NCBI GenBank assembly: GCA_049589355.1
Contig: JBAWAP010000354.1
Location: forward strand, 1 to 17,751
DNA: 17,751 bases
Direction: 5' to 3'
Source of the DNA: JBAWAP01 sp049589355
GTDB taxonomy: Bacteria > Chloroflexota > Anaerolineae > VGOG01
Part shown: positions 6,716 through 12,746 of the stretch, piece by piece
How the letters are laid out: each line of letters starts with the position of its first letter
Numbering within the stretch: the first letter of the stretch is position 1
Position numbers and translations under genes: made by a program
The notes under the pieces: model-generated
The model's input: only the letters and a program-made list of their open reading frames with translations
Told to the model about the DNA's origin: nothing
The model's database searches: none

Positions 6716-7816
6716 CTAGCGGATGGCCTTCTCCGTCTGGGGGTCGAAGGCGTGCATGTTGTCCATATCCAGCACAACCTCTATCGTATCCCCCACCCTG
6801 ATACCGGTCCGAGGGTCAAACCGACCCACAAAGCTCTTCTCCCCCGTCAAAAGATAAACAAAAACTTCATTCCCCATCAGCTCCGTCACATCCACCTCGG
6901 CCTTGATCTTACCCGCCGTGATGCTAGGAGGGGTAAACTGGGGGTCATGGACGTCATCGGGCCTTATGCCGAAGATCACCGTCCTGCCTTTGTAAGGGAG
7001 AAACGCCTGCAACTTACCCTCGGGAACCTTAAGGCGGAAAGTACCACCGTCCACGTAAAGGTCCCCATCTTCGCTCGCCAGGGTGACATCGAAAAAGTTC
7101 ATGGCTGGGCTCCCGATGAACCCGGCCACGAAGAGGTTGGCGGGGTAGTTATAGAGGTTCTGAGGGGTATCCACCTGGTGCAGGATGCCGTCCTTCAATA
7201 CCACAACCCTCGTCCCCATGGTCATGGCCTCCACCTGGTCGTGGGTCACGTAGATGAAGGTCGTCTCAAGCCGCAGGTGAAGCTTGGAGATCTCGGCCCT
7301 GGCTGACACCCTCAGCTTCGCGTCCAGGTTCGATAACGGCTCGTCCATGAGGAAGACCTGGGGCTCCCTGACGATGGCCCTCCCCACAGCCACCCTCTGT
7401 CTTTGGCCTCCTGAGAGCTGCTTGGGCTTGCGATCCAGAAGCTCCTCGATCCTAAGGATGCGGGCTGCCTCCTTCACCCTCCTATCAATCTCGCCCTTGG
7501 GGGTCTTCCTCAGCTTCAGCCCGAAGGCCATGTTGTCGTAGACGCTCATGTGGGGGTAGAGAGCGTAGGACTGGAAGACCATCGCGATGTCGCGGTCCTT
7601 TGGGGGAACGTCATTGACCAACTGGCCTCCAATGTAGATATTGCCCTGGGTGAGCTCCTCCAGGCCGGCCAGGAGGCGGAGGGCGGTGGTCTTGCCGCAT
7701 CCCGAGGGACCCAAAAGAACCAGGAACTCCTTGTCGGCGATCTTGATGTCCAGATCGTTGACGGCCACCACATCGCCAAAACGCTTGGTCACGTGCTCAT
7801 AGTTCACATCTGCCAT
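6716..7816 (-). CDS. ugpC: Sugar ABC transporter ATP-binding protein, MalK/UgpC family
   Basis: The 366-residue ATPase of a carbohydrate-uptake (CUT1) ABC importer, which binds membrane permeases at the cytoplasmic face. It has Walker A GPSGCGKTT (residues about 36-44), Q-loop VFQSYALYPHMSV, signature LSGGQRQRVAVGRA, Walker B VFLMDEPLSNLD and switch THDQVEAM. A C-terminal OB/TOBE regulatory domain (IGSPAMNFFDV, FGIRPDDV, VDVTELMGNEVFVYLL) defines the MalK/UgpC/MsmK group. ATG at 7816 follows AAAGGAG by seven bases, and a good promoter lies about 120 bases upstream. No permease or binding-protein gene is nearby. Such orphan ATPases often serve several sugar transporters (as MsmK and MsmX do), so the substrate cannot be told. 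The adjacent LacI/PfkB debris suggests it once belonged to a sugar operon. Confidence 0.93.
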   Translation of the reverse strand: MADVNYEHVTKRFGDVVAVNDLDIKIADKEFLVLLGPSGCGKTTALRLLAGLEELTQGNIYIGGQLVNDVPPKDRDIAMVFQSYALYPHMSVYDNMAFGLKLRKTPKGEIDRRVKEAARILRIEELLDRKPKQLSGGQRQRVAVGRAIVREPQVFLMDEPLSNLDAKLRVSARAEISKLHLRLETTFIYVTHDQVEAMTMGTRVVVLKDGILHQVDTPQNLYNYPANLFVAGFIGSPAMNFFDVTLASEDGDLYVDGGTFRLKVPEGKLQAFLPYKGRTVIFGIRPDDVHDPQFTPPSITAGKIKAEVDVTELMGNEVFVYLLTGEKSFVGRFDPRTGIRVGDTIEVVLDMDNMHAFDPQTEKAIR

Positions 7817-7934
7817 TGGATTACTCCTTTCCTCTTTTATGTTAGGTGCGGCCTCAGCGACCGCCTTAAACCTCTAAATGCAATCTTAAACACTCTAAAG
7901 ACTCGATTCATCCAATCAGGTGAAGGTCTTTGTA

Positions 7935-7963
7935 ATTATAACACATTACTAAGCGGGGGGCAA
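7935..7963 (-). promoter_or_regulatory. Sigma70-type promoter for the UgpC-type gene
   Basis: The minus strand has TTGCCC (7958-7963), a 17-base spacer and a perfect TATAAT (7935-7940). Transcription would start near 7928, giving a leader of about 110 bases before the ATG at 7816. I saw no riboswitch-like structure or clear operator in the leader. Confidence 0.75.
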
Positions 7964-7986
7964 GTAAGAAATTCGGCGCTTTGCGC

Positions 7987-8025
7987 CTAACTCATTGAAA
8001 GGGCCTCACCAATGGCCAGGATGTC
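7987..8025 (-). pseudogene. Possible PfkB-family sugar kinase N-terminal fragment
   Basis: The minus strand reads GGIDILAIGEALSMS and then TAG at 7987-7989. IDILAIGEAL is the first beta-strand of ribokinase/2-keto-3-deoxygluconate kinase (PfkB) proteins, and nothing else of the kinase follows. The frame is open back to an ATG at 8055, but the sequence between is not kinase-like. The piece is only about ten recognisable residues, so this is tentative. Its placement after a LacI fragment, with another PfkB piece in the chimera at 8481-8609, supports it. The remaining gap, 8026-8137, holds nothing I recognise. Confidence 0.4.
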
Positions 8026-8137
8026 TATGCCCCCGAGCAGAATCCGTAAGGCCATCTGGAATCATACTCCCCCCTTAATCCCACTGGATGTGAATTATCC
8101 TTACTCTCTTCCACTCGCCTCCTCCTCTTGATGATAA

Positions 8138-8609
8138 CTAACGTCCGGCTGCTCCGCACGACTGCCGTGCGATGAGTTCGGTCTGGAGGAGTATCTCCCG
8201 TTCCTCGACTGACTCGCCAGCGATCAGTTCGGTCAACAGCGTTGCGGCCCCATAACCCAGTTCGTAGGCTGGCAACCGCACCGTCGTCATCGGTGTGCTT
8301 TTCGCGCCCCAGGCCGATGTAGGCCTCGGATGCTGTCGCCTCTTCCACGGAATGGATCAGCACGCGGAAGCCATTCTCCTGTACGGCGTCACCCACGCCG
8401 CGCAATACTTCGGGCAGGAAGACGTCGGCGAAAATGCGATCTAGGGTCTGGCAGAGGACAAAGCCGATGGTTTGGGTGCGGTGGTCCATGGCCAGGTAAT
8501 CGGTGCTCACCCCATAGCGTCCAAACTCGGCCTTGACGAGTTGCCCGAAGGCACCAATGCCCGTCTTGGAGATCACCGCTGGACTACCGCCCAACGGGGC
8601 ATCACTCAT
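8138..8609 (-). pseudogene. Chimeric remnant: PfkB-kinase piece joined to two LacI-regulator pieces
   Basis: Three segments follow each other on the minus strand. Residues 1-43 (8481-8609) read DAPLGGSPA then ISKTG..AFGQLVKAEFGRYGVST, matching the start of a PfkB kinase (GGSPANVAVALA ... GDDAFGQ) with roughly 15 residues missing after GGSPA. From 8480 to about 8295 the frame continues as RTQTIGFVLCQTLDRIFADV, LPEVLRGVGDAVQENGFRVL and REKH, the first half of a LacI-type ligand-binding domain. At 8290, in another frame, MTTVRLPAYELGYGAATLLT to AAGR and TAG (8138-8140) matches a LacI C-terminus. About 150 residues between the two LacI pieces and the entire helix-turn-helix are absent. The product could not work as a regulator or kinase. 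In the first frame the reading continues to 8025 but is not protein-like after 8295. Confidence 0.7.
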
Positions 8610-8667
8610 AGTATACTCCAGAACAATGCCTACTGCAAGTCTTGGGCTGACAGACGGTTAAGGACGT

Positions 8668-8696
8668 TTGTCAATCGTGGCTTTTACTGCTATAAT
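8668..8696 (+). promoter_or_regulatory. Sigma70 promoter for the DHH-CBS-PAP gene
   Basis: TTGTCA at 8668-8673, a 17-base spacer and a perfect TATAAT at 8691-8696. Transcription would begin near 8703. This rules out a translation start at the in-frame codon at 8668 and supports ATG 8728. Confidence 0.85.
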
Positions 8697-8727
8697 GATA
8701 GCGGCTTATCAGGAACGGGGGTTCTCA

Positions 8728-11304
8728 ATGGAAGTCATACTCACCCATGAAAACACCGACTTCGACGCTCTGGCATCGCTGTTGGGAGCGTGGAAGCTAT
8801 ATCCGGAAGCTAAACCGGTTCTGCCCCGGCGGCTTAATCGCAACTTGCGCCATTTCCTGACCCTCTACTGCGACGAACTGCCTTTCGTGCAGGCCGATGA
8901 TCTGCCCCCCCGCCACCCTATTGAGCGGGTTATCCTCGTAGACACCCAGGCCCTCACCCAATTGAAAGGCATGAGTTCACAGACCGAGGTGCGTATCATT
9001 GACCACCATGCCCTCACTCGGGAGCTCACCCCAGGCACGTCGTATTCCGGCGGGGAGACAGGAGCTACCACCACCATACTGATCGAACAGATCAGCGAGG
9101 CTCGCCTGCCCCTCTCGCCCATCGAGACGACGCTGTTCCTTCTCGGCATCTACGAGGACACGGGCTCACTTTCCTACCCCGCCACCACCCCAAGGGATGT
9201 GCGTTGCGCTGCCTGGCTCCTGGAGCAAGGAGCCAACCTGGAGGTGGTCAACAATTTCCTTCACTACCCACTCTCGGAAGAACAGCGCCAGCTCTACGAT
9301 CAACTCCTTGAGAATAGCCAGATCCGTGAATTCGCCGGCCAATCGGTGGTCATCGCCACAGCCAGCGCTAAGGGTTATATCGAGGAAATCGCCACCCTGG
9401 CCCACAAGCTGCGCGACCTCTTCGAGCCAGCCGCCCTCTTCGTCTTGGTGGAACTGGACGAACACATTCAACTCGTGGCTCGCTCTTCCAGCGAGACCAT
9501 TGACGTGGCAGAGATAGCCGCCTACTTTGACGGTGGGGGGCACAGCCAAGCCTCCGCCGCACTGATCCGGGGGCAAGCTTTGGCCCAGGTTCAGGCCAAG
9601 CTACTGGAGCTTCTGAGAGCCCATATCAAGCCAGCGGTGAACGTTGGCCAGATCATGTCCCACGGCGCCGTCCACACCCTTCCGCCTGACACAACAGTAG
9701 CTGAGGCTGCGGAAATGATGCGCCGCTACGGCCACGAGGGTTTCCCCGTGGTGGAGGAGGGGCAGATTGTGGGCATCTTGACCCGCGGCCAGATAGACAA
9801 GGCCCTACAACTTGGCTTCGATAACGCTTCTGTTGACCTTTACATGTACAAAGGAGAGGTCAGTGTCTCCCCTGATGACTCGGTGCAGAAGCTACAGGAC
9901 GTGATGATGGAACACAGCCTGGGGCAGGTGCCCGTAGTCGAAGGAGGCGAGATCATCGGCATCGTCACCCGCACGGACTTGATCAAGCTCTGGAGCGCTC
10001 CTCCCCAACGCCTGCGCAGGGTGGAGATTGCCCAACTGATCGAGAATGCCCTGCCCGCATCACTCCTGAAGCTGATCCGGAAAGCCAGCCAGACAGCAGC
10101 CCAGATGGACTATTCCCTCTATGTGGTGGGCGGCTTCGTGCGTGACCTCCTCTTGGGGATACCTACCCTGGATCTGGACCTAGTGGTGGAGGGAAATGCC
10201 ATAGCTTTAGCCAGGCGTTTGCGGAAGCAGGTCGGTGGGCGAGTGAAGAGCCACGCCCGTTTCGGCACGGCCAAGCTAATCCTGGATGAGCAAGCCTTCC
10301 CCATCCCCTATCTGGACTTCGTTACCGCCCGGACCGAGTTCTACGAACACCCCACGGCCTTGCCTCAGGTGGAACGCAGTTCCATCAAGCAGGATCTGCA
10401 CCGACGCGATTTCACCATCAACACCCTGGCCATTTGCCTCGATCCAGACCGGTACGGCGAGCTTTTGGACTTCTACGGGGGCGAGCAGGACTTAAAGAGA
10501 GGGTTGATCCGCGTACTGCACAACCTCAGCTTTGTGGAAGATCCAACCAGGATGCTAAGGGCAGCCCGCTTGGAGCAGCGCCTGGGTTTTCGCATCGAAG
10601 AGCGAACCGAGGAACTCATCGGCAATGCCCTGGACCTGCTAGACCGCACTACAGGAGAACGCATCCGCCACGAACTCTACCTGATCCTGGAAGAGGAGGT
10701 GCCAGAGGGGGCCCTGCGTCGCCTGGATGAGCTGGGGGTGCTGGCTCAGATGCATCCTGGCCTCAGGTGTGACGACTGGTTGAGAGAGAGGTTACGAAGA
10801 TTGCGGGAATCTCCAATCTCCAACTTCCAACCTCCAACTTCCAATTTCCAAATCAGCATCCTGTACCTGGCCCTGTTGACCTATCGCTTGAACGCCTCGG
10901 ATTTAGCAAGCCTCATCAATCGGCTCCAGATTGCCAGCGAGGACGCTGCGCTGTTGCGCCAAGCCAATGAGCTGCGATCTTCGACGGACGAATTAGCCAG
11001 AGAACGTCAGCCCAGCGCTATCTACCGGTTGCTGAAACACTACTCGGGGCCGGCCATCTTCGTCCTGTGGATAGCCACCGAGTCGGAGTTGGTGCGGGAA
11101 CAGTTGGAGTTGCATCATCGGAAGCTGCGTTTTGTCGAGCCTGAGATAGACGGTGAGTACCTCAAGGCCATGGGTCTCAGGCCCGGCCCCCTATTCGGCC
11201 GCATTCTATCCGCCCTCCGCGACGCCCGCCTCGACGGGGAGGTAACCAGCCTGCAGGAAGAAAAAGCGCTCGTCGAGGAGTTGTTGGCCAGTTTTGACAT
11301 CTAG
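8728..11304 (+). CDS. DHH phosphoesterase - CBS pair - CCA/poly(A) nucleotidyltransferase fusion
   Basis: The 858-residue protein joins three modules. Residues 1-300 are a DHH/DHHA1 phosphoesterase-like region: HENTDFDALAS at the start, VDT, IIDHHA at about 90, YEDTGSLSYPATTPRD, and DGGGHSQASAA near 269. Residues about 304-430 are two CBS domains (VGQIMS...EGFPVVEEGQIVGILTR and LGQVPVVEGGEIIGIVTR) that probably sense an adenine nucleotide. From about 455 comes a class II nucleotidyltransferase head: VVGGFVRDLLLG with DLDLVV, RRDFTINTLA and EDPTRMLRAARLEQRLGF, then an RNA-binding tail. The likely role is adding or repairing the tRNA 3' CCA end, or poly(A) addition; the DHH part may be a nanoRNase or nuclease. 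The architecture is known in several bacterial phyla. ATG 8728 is 32 bases after the -10 box. A 42-bp repeat insertion lies at residues about 695-708. Confidence 0.9.
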   Translation: MEVILTHENTDFDALASLLGAWKLYPEAKPVLPRRLNRNLRHFLTLYCDELPFVQADDLPPRHPIERVILVDTQALTQLKGMSSQTEVRIIDHHALTRELTPGTSYSGGETGATTTILIEQISEARLPLSPIETTLFLLGIYEDTGSLSYPATTPRDVRCAAWLLEQGANLEVVNNFLHYPLSEEQRQLYDQLLENSQIREFAGQSVVIATASAKGYIEEIATLAHKLRDLFEPAALFVLVELDEHIQLVARSSSETIDVAEIAAYFDGGGHSQASAALIRGQALAQVQAKLLELLRAHIKPAVNVGQIMSHGAVHTLPPDTTVAEAAEMMRRYGHEGFPVVEEGQIVGILTRGQIDKALQLGFDNASVDLYMYKGEVSVSPDDSVQKLQDVMMEHSLGQVPVVEGGEIIGIVTRTDLIKLWSAPPQRLRRVEIAQLIENALPASLLKLIRKASQTAAQMDYSLYVVGGFVRDLLLGIPTLDLDLVVEGNAIALARRLRKQVGGRVKSHARFGTAKLILDEQAFPIPYLDFVTARTEFYEHPTALPQVERSSIKQDLHRRDFTINTLAICLDPDRYGELLDFYGGEQDLKRGLIRVLHNLSFVEDPTRMLRAARLEQRLGFRIEERTEELIGNALDLLDRTTGERIRHELYLILEEEVPEGALRRLDELGVLAQMHPGLRCDDWLRERLRRLRESPISNFQPPTSNFQISILYLALLTYRLNASDLASLINRLQIASEDAALLRQANELRSSTDELARERQPSAIYRLLKHYSGPAIFVLWIATESELVREQLELHHRKLRFVEPEIDGEYLKAMGLRPGPLFGRILSALRDARLDGEVTSLQEEKALVEELLASFDI
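10811..10852 (+). repeat. Six tandem 7-bp units inside the CCA-enzyme gene
   Basis: Six units of YTCCAAN (ctccaat, ctccaac, ttccaac, ctccaac, ttccaat, ttccaaa) make exactly 42 bases, so the 7-bp unit keeps the reading frame because six is a multiple of three. The encoded peptide SPISNFQPPTSNFQ lies in the RNA-binding tail between LRRLRE and the helix ILYLALLTYRL, where a surface turn is expected. Confidence 0.85.
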
Positions 11305-11322
11305 TGAATCATGTTCTACAAT
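11294..11322 (+). promoter_or_regulatory. Near-consensus sigma70 promoter over the 3' end of the PAP fusion gene
   Basis: A perfect TTGACA (11294-11299), a 17-base spacer and TACAAT (11317-11322). The -35 box is coding sequence and the spacer contains the stop codon of the upstream gene (11302-11304). It should start transcription near 11329, driving the retropepsin-like gene and probably the MNT-HepT gene. Confidence 0.8.
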
Positions 11323-11334
11323 ATAGGGGCGATG

Positions 11335-11372
11335 AGGTAACGAGTCAACGAGTAATGGGTTAACGAGTCGCC
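11335..11372 (+). repeat. Short AACGAGT repeats in the leader before the retropepsin-like gene
   Basis: TAACGAGTC occurs twice, with AACGAGTAATGGGTT between. This looks like the tandem AACGAGT-type filler that accompanies other repeats here. It falls in the predicted 5' leader of the transcript from the promoter at 11294. Confidence 0.55.
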
Positions 11373-11406
11373 CGTTGATAAAGGAGATAACCGAGAAAGC
11401 AAAAGA

Positions 11407-11781
11407 ATGGCACGAATTATCAAGACCATCGAGATTGAGGGACAGCAGGCTGTGGCCCTGTTCGACACAGGAGCCCTCTATACCTATGTCCGTTCCTCCC
11501 TGGTGCAAGAGGTTCCCAAGAGGGCAATGATTCCCTATGCTCGCGTTGCCCTGAGAGGAAGGGACATTGAGATCCGCGAACTTTGCTTCATCCAGGGAAA
11601 GATAGAGGGCCTGGATTTTCTTTCGGATGCGGTGCCGCTGGATGAACTAGGCTATGCCGACGGCCACGAGTTGGATGCGCTCATCGGTGCTCGCACCATG
11701 GAGCAGTGGGAGATCAGGCTTGACCCCAGAACGGGAGCGCTGGATTTGGAGGGGCGGCGGCGGGAGTTCACCGAATTCTGA
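11407..11781 (+). CDS. Retropepsin-like aspartyl protease-family protein
   Basis: A 124-residue single-domain protein. ALFDTGALYTYV (residues about 18-29) is the DTGA active-site loop of the retroviral-type aspartyl protease fold. The C-terminal ALIGARTMEQWEIRLDP corresponds to the second conserved hydrophobic-Gly element, where bacterial members often have LIGxxxLexxgi.LD. Such bacterial retropepsins would work as homodimers. Very few have been characterised and the substrate is unknown. There is no signal peptide or membrane segment, so it is probably cytoplasmic. The start codon has only a weak purine-rich region ahead of it; AAAGGAG lies about 20 bases too far upstream. It shares a probable transcript with the MNT-HepT gene 30 bases downstream. 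Confidence 0.75.
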   Translation: MARIIKTIEIEGQQAVALFDTGALYTYVRSSLVQEVPKRAMIPYARVALRGRDIEIRELCFIQGKIEGLDFLSDAVPLDELGYADGHELDALIGARTMEQWEIRLDPRTGALDLEGRRREFTEF

Positions 11782-11811
11782 CCGGACATTGGCAGGAGTA
11801 CGTTCACGGCG

Positions 11812-12609
11812 ATGGAACGCTCAGATACTTCGACCAGGCTCAGTACAGGGTTAACAGAGAAACGCAAGGAGCAGGCTTTAGAAACAGCAGAGGCTTGCAT
11901 TCGGCTGCTGAAAGAGCGCTTTGGCGCGCGGCGAGTGATCCACTTCGGTTCCATAGCCGGACAAGGCCCCTGGCATGGGCGGTCAGATATTGACCTGGCG
12001 GTAGAAGGCGTGGCCCCGGAGGAGTTTTCCCCCGCTTATTCGGCCTGCCGCGATCTGTTGCCACGGGGTCTGGAATTGGACCTGGTGCCGCTGGAAGACG
12101 CTTATCCGGAGATGCGAGCCCGCATTCTAGGGGAGGTTGAAATGCCTGATGATCCTATGTTAGCACTACAGGGACTGATCGAGGACGAATTAGTTGCCCT
12201 GGAACGGGTAGCGCGGGAAATGGAAGATTCGCTGGCCCAGTGTGCGCAGCCCCCAACGCCAATCGAACTGCGGGCGATGGCCAGCATGTTGCACGACTTT
12301 TACAATGGTGTGGAGCGCATGTTCGAGCGCATCGCCATTGGCTTGGGAGAGGGCCTCCCCCGTGGAGAGTACTGGCACGTTGACCTGTTGAATCAGATGG
12401 CCGAGGAACAGGCAGGGGAGCGACCGGCGGTGATTGATGAACCACTACGTGCTCGCCTGAAGGACTATTGGGGTTTTCGGCGCTTCTTCCAGCACGCTTA
12501 TGGCCACACGCTGCTTTGGAGCAAGATGCGTTGGAAAGCCGAGAACTTATCAGATACATTGACGATGCTCCGTGACCAGTTGCACGTCTTTTTTGAAGCC
12601 ATGAGTTGA
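11812..12609 (+). CDS. MNT-type nucleotidyltransferase fused to a HepT-like RNase domain
   Basis: The 265-residue protein joins the two halves of an MNT-HepT toxin-antitoxin pair. Residues about 20-110 are a minimal nucleotidyltransferase: HFGSIAGQG...SDIDLAV, with Gly46-Ser47 and Asp59/Asp61 as the nucleotide- and metal-binding residues. Residues about 116-265 are an all-alpha HepT-like domain: FYNGVERMFERIA, GEYWHVDLLNQMA, and FRRFFQHAYG. The last fits the toxin motif R-X4-H-X-Y with Arg223, His228 and Tyr230. In the Shewanella system MNT adenylylates that tyrosine to silence HepT RNase. The two parts are normally separate genes. Here ATG 12142 (residue 111) is preceded by GGGGAGG with five-base spacing, so a free HepT domain could also be made. 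The N-terminal 15 codons run over a dispersed-repeat sequence, and ATG 11812 has only a distant AGGAG, so the true start is uncertain. Confidence 0.78.
   Translation: MERSDTSTRLSTGLTEKRKEQALETAEACIRLLKERFGARRVIHFGSIAGQGPWHGRSDIDLAVEGVAPEEFSPAYSACRDLLPRGLELDLVPLEDAYPEMRARILGEVEMPDDPMLALQGLIEDELVALERVAREMEDSLAQCAQPPTPIELRAMASMLHDFYNGVERMFERIAIGLGEGLPRGEYWHVDLLNQMAEEQAGERPAVIDEPLRARLKDYWGFRRFFQHAYGHTLLWSKMRWKAENLSDTLTMLRDQLHVFFEAMS
11826..11851. repeat. Dispersed-repeat fragment at the 5' end of the MNT-HepT gene
   Basis: The sequence ACTTCGACCAGGCTCAGTACAG resembles the CTTCGACAGGCTCAGTACAGG type of small repeat often seen between genes in this phylum (from memory). It is read here as SDTSTRLSTG at the protein N-terminus and contributes nothing recognisable to the nucleotidyltransferase fold. 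Confidence 0.45.
12130..12144 (+). promoter_or_regulatory. Internal ribosome-binding site and ATG ahead of the HepT-like domain
   Basis: GGGGAGG ends at 12136, and ATG at 12142-12144 follows five bases later, in frame with the fused gene. A second in-frame ATG is at 12157. The site lies exactly at the border between the nucleotidyltransferase and HepT-like domains, where a separate gene would begin in the usual two-gene system. Confidence 0.65.
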
Positions 12610-12628
12610 ACGAATACCAATAGGGATC

Positions 12629-12726
12629 AGAAACCAGGTTTTTTGATTGATATGACACTTTATTCGCACCCCAGGAAATCCCAAAAGGACGACCTGCTTG
12701 CCCAGATAGTGAAAAACCTGGTTTCT
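12629..12726. repeat. 98-bp element bounded by 15-bp perfect inverted repeats, upstream of the EF-G paralogue
   Basis: AGAAACCAGGTTTTT (12629-12643) is exactly inverted as AAAAACCTGGTTTCT (12712-12726), with 68 bases between. It fills most of the gap between the MNT-HepT stop and the EF-G ribosome-binding site. As RNA it could form a long-loop hairpin ending nine bases before the AAGGAGGA box. It may be a small mobile repeat or a leader control structure. No clear promoter was found in the interval. Confidence 0.75.
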
Positions 12727-12746
12727 CTATCAAGAAGGAGGAACTG

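Noticed and set aside
7971..7986. GGCGC-TTT-GCGCC hairpin as a terminator
   Set aside because: The stem is only five base pairs and no T run follows on either strand.
8025..8294. C-terminal half of the long minus-strand frame 8025-8609 as a real protein tail
   Set aside because: After REKH at 8295 the frame becomes Arg/Thr-rich and unlike any family, while another frame there encodes a recognisable LacI C-terminus ending at 8138.
8668..8727. Upstream start for the DHH-CBS-PAP gene at 8668
   Set aside because: That codon overlaps the -35 box of a strong promoter whose transcript starts near 8703. ATG 8728 matches the family N-terminus MEVILTHENTDFDA.
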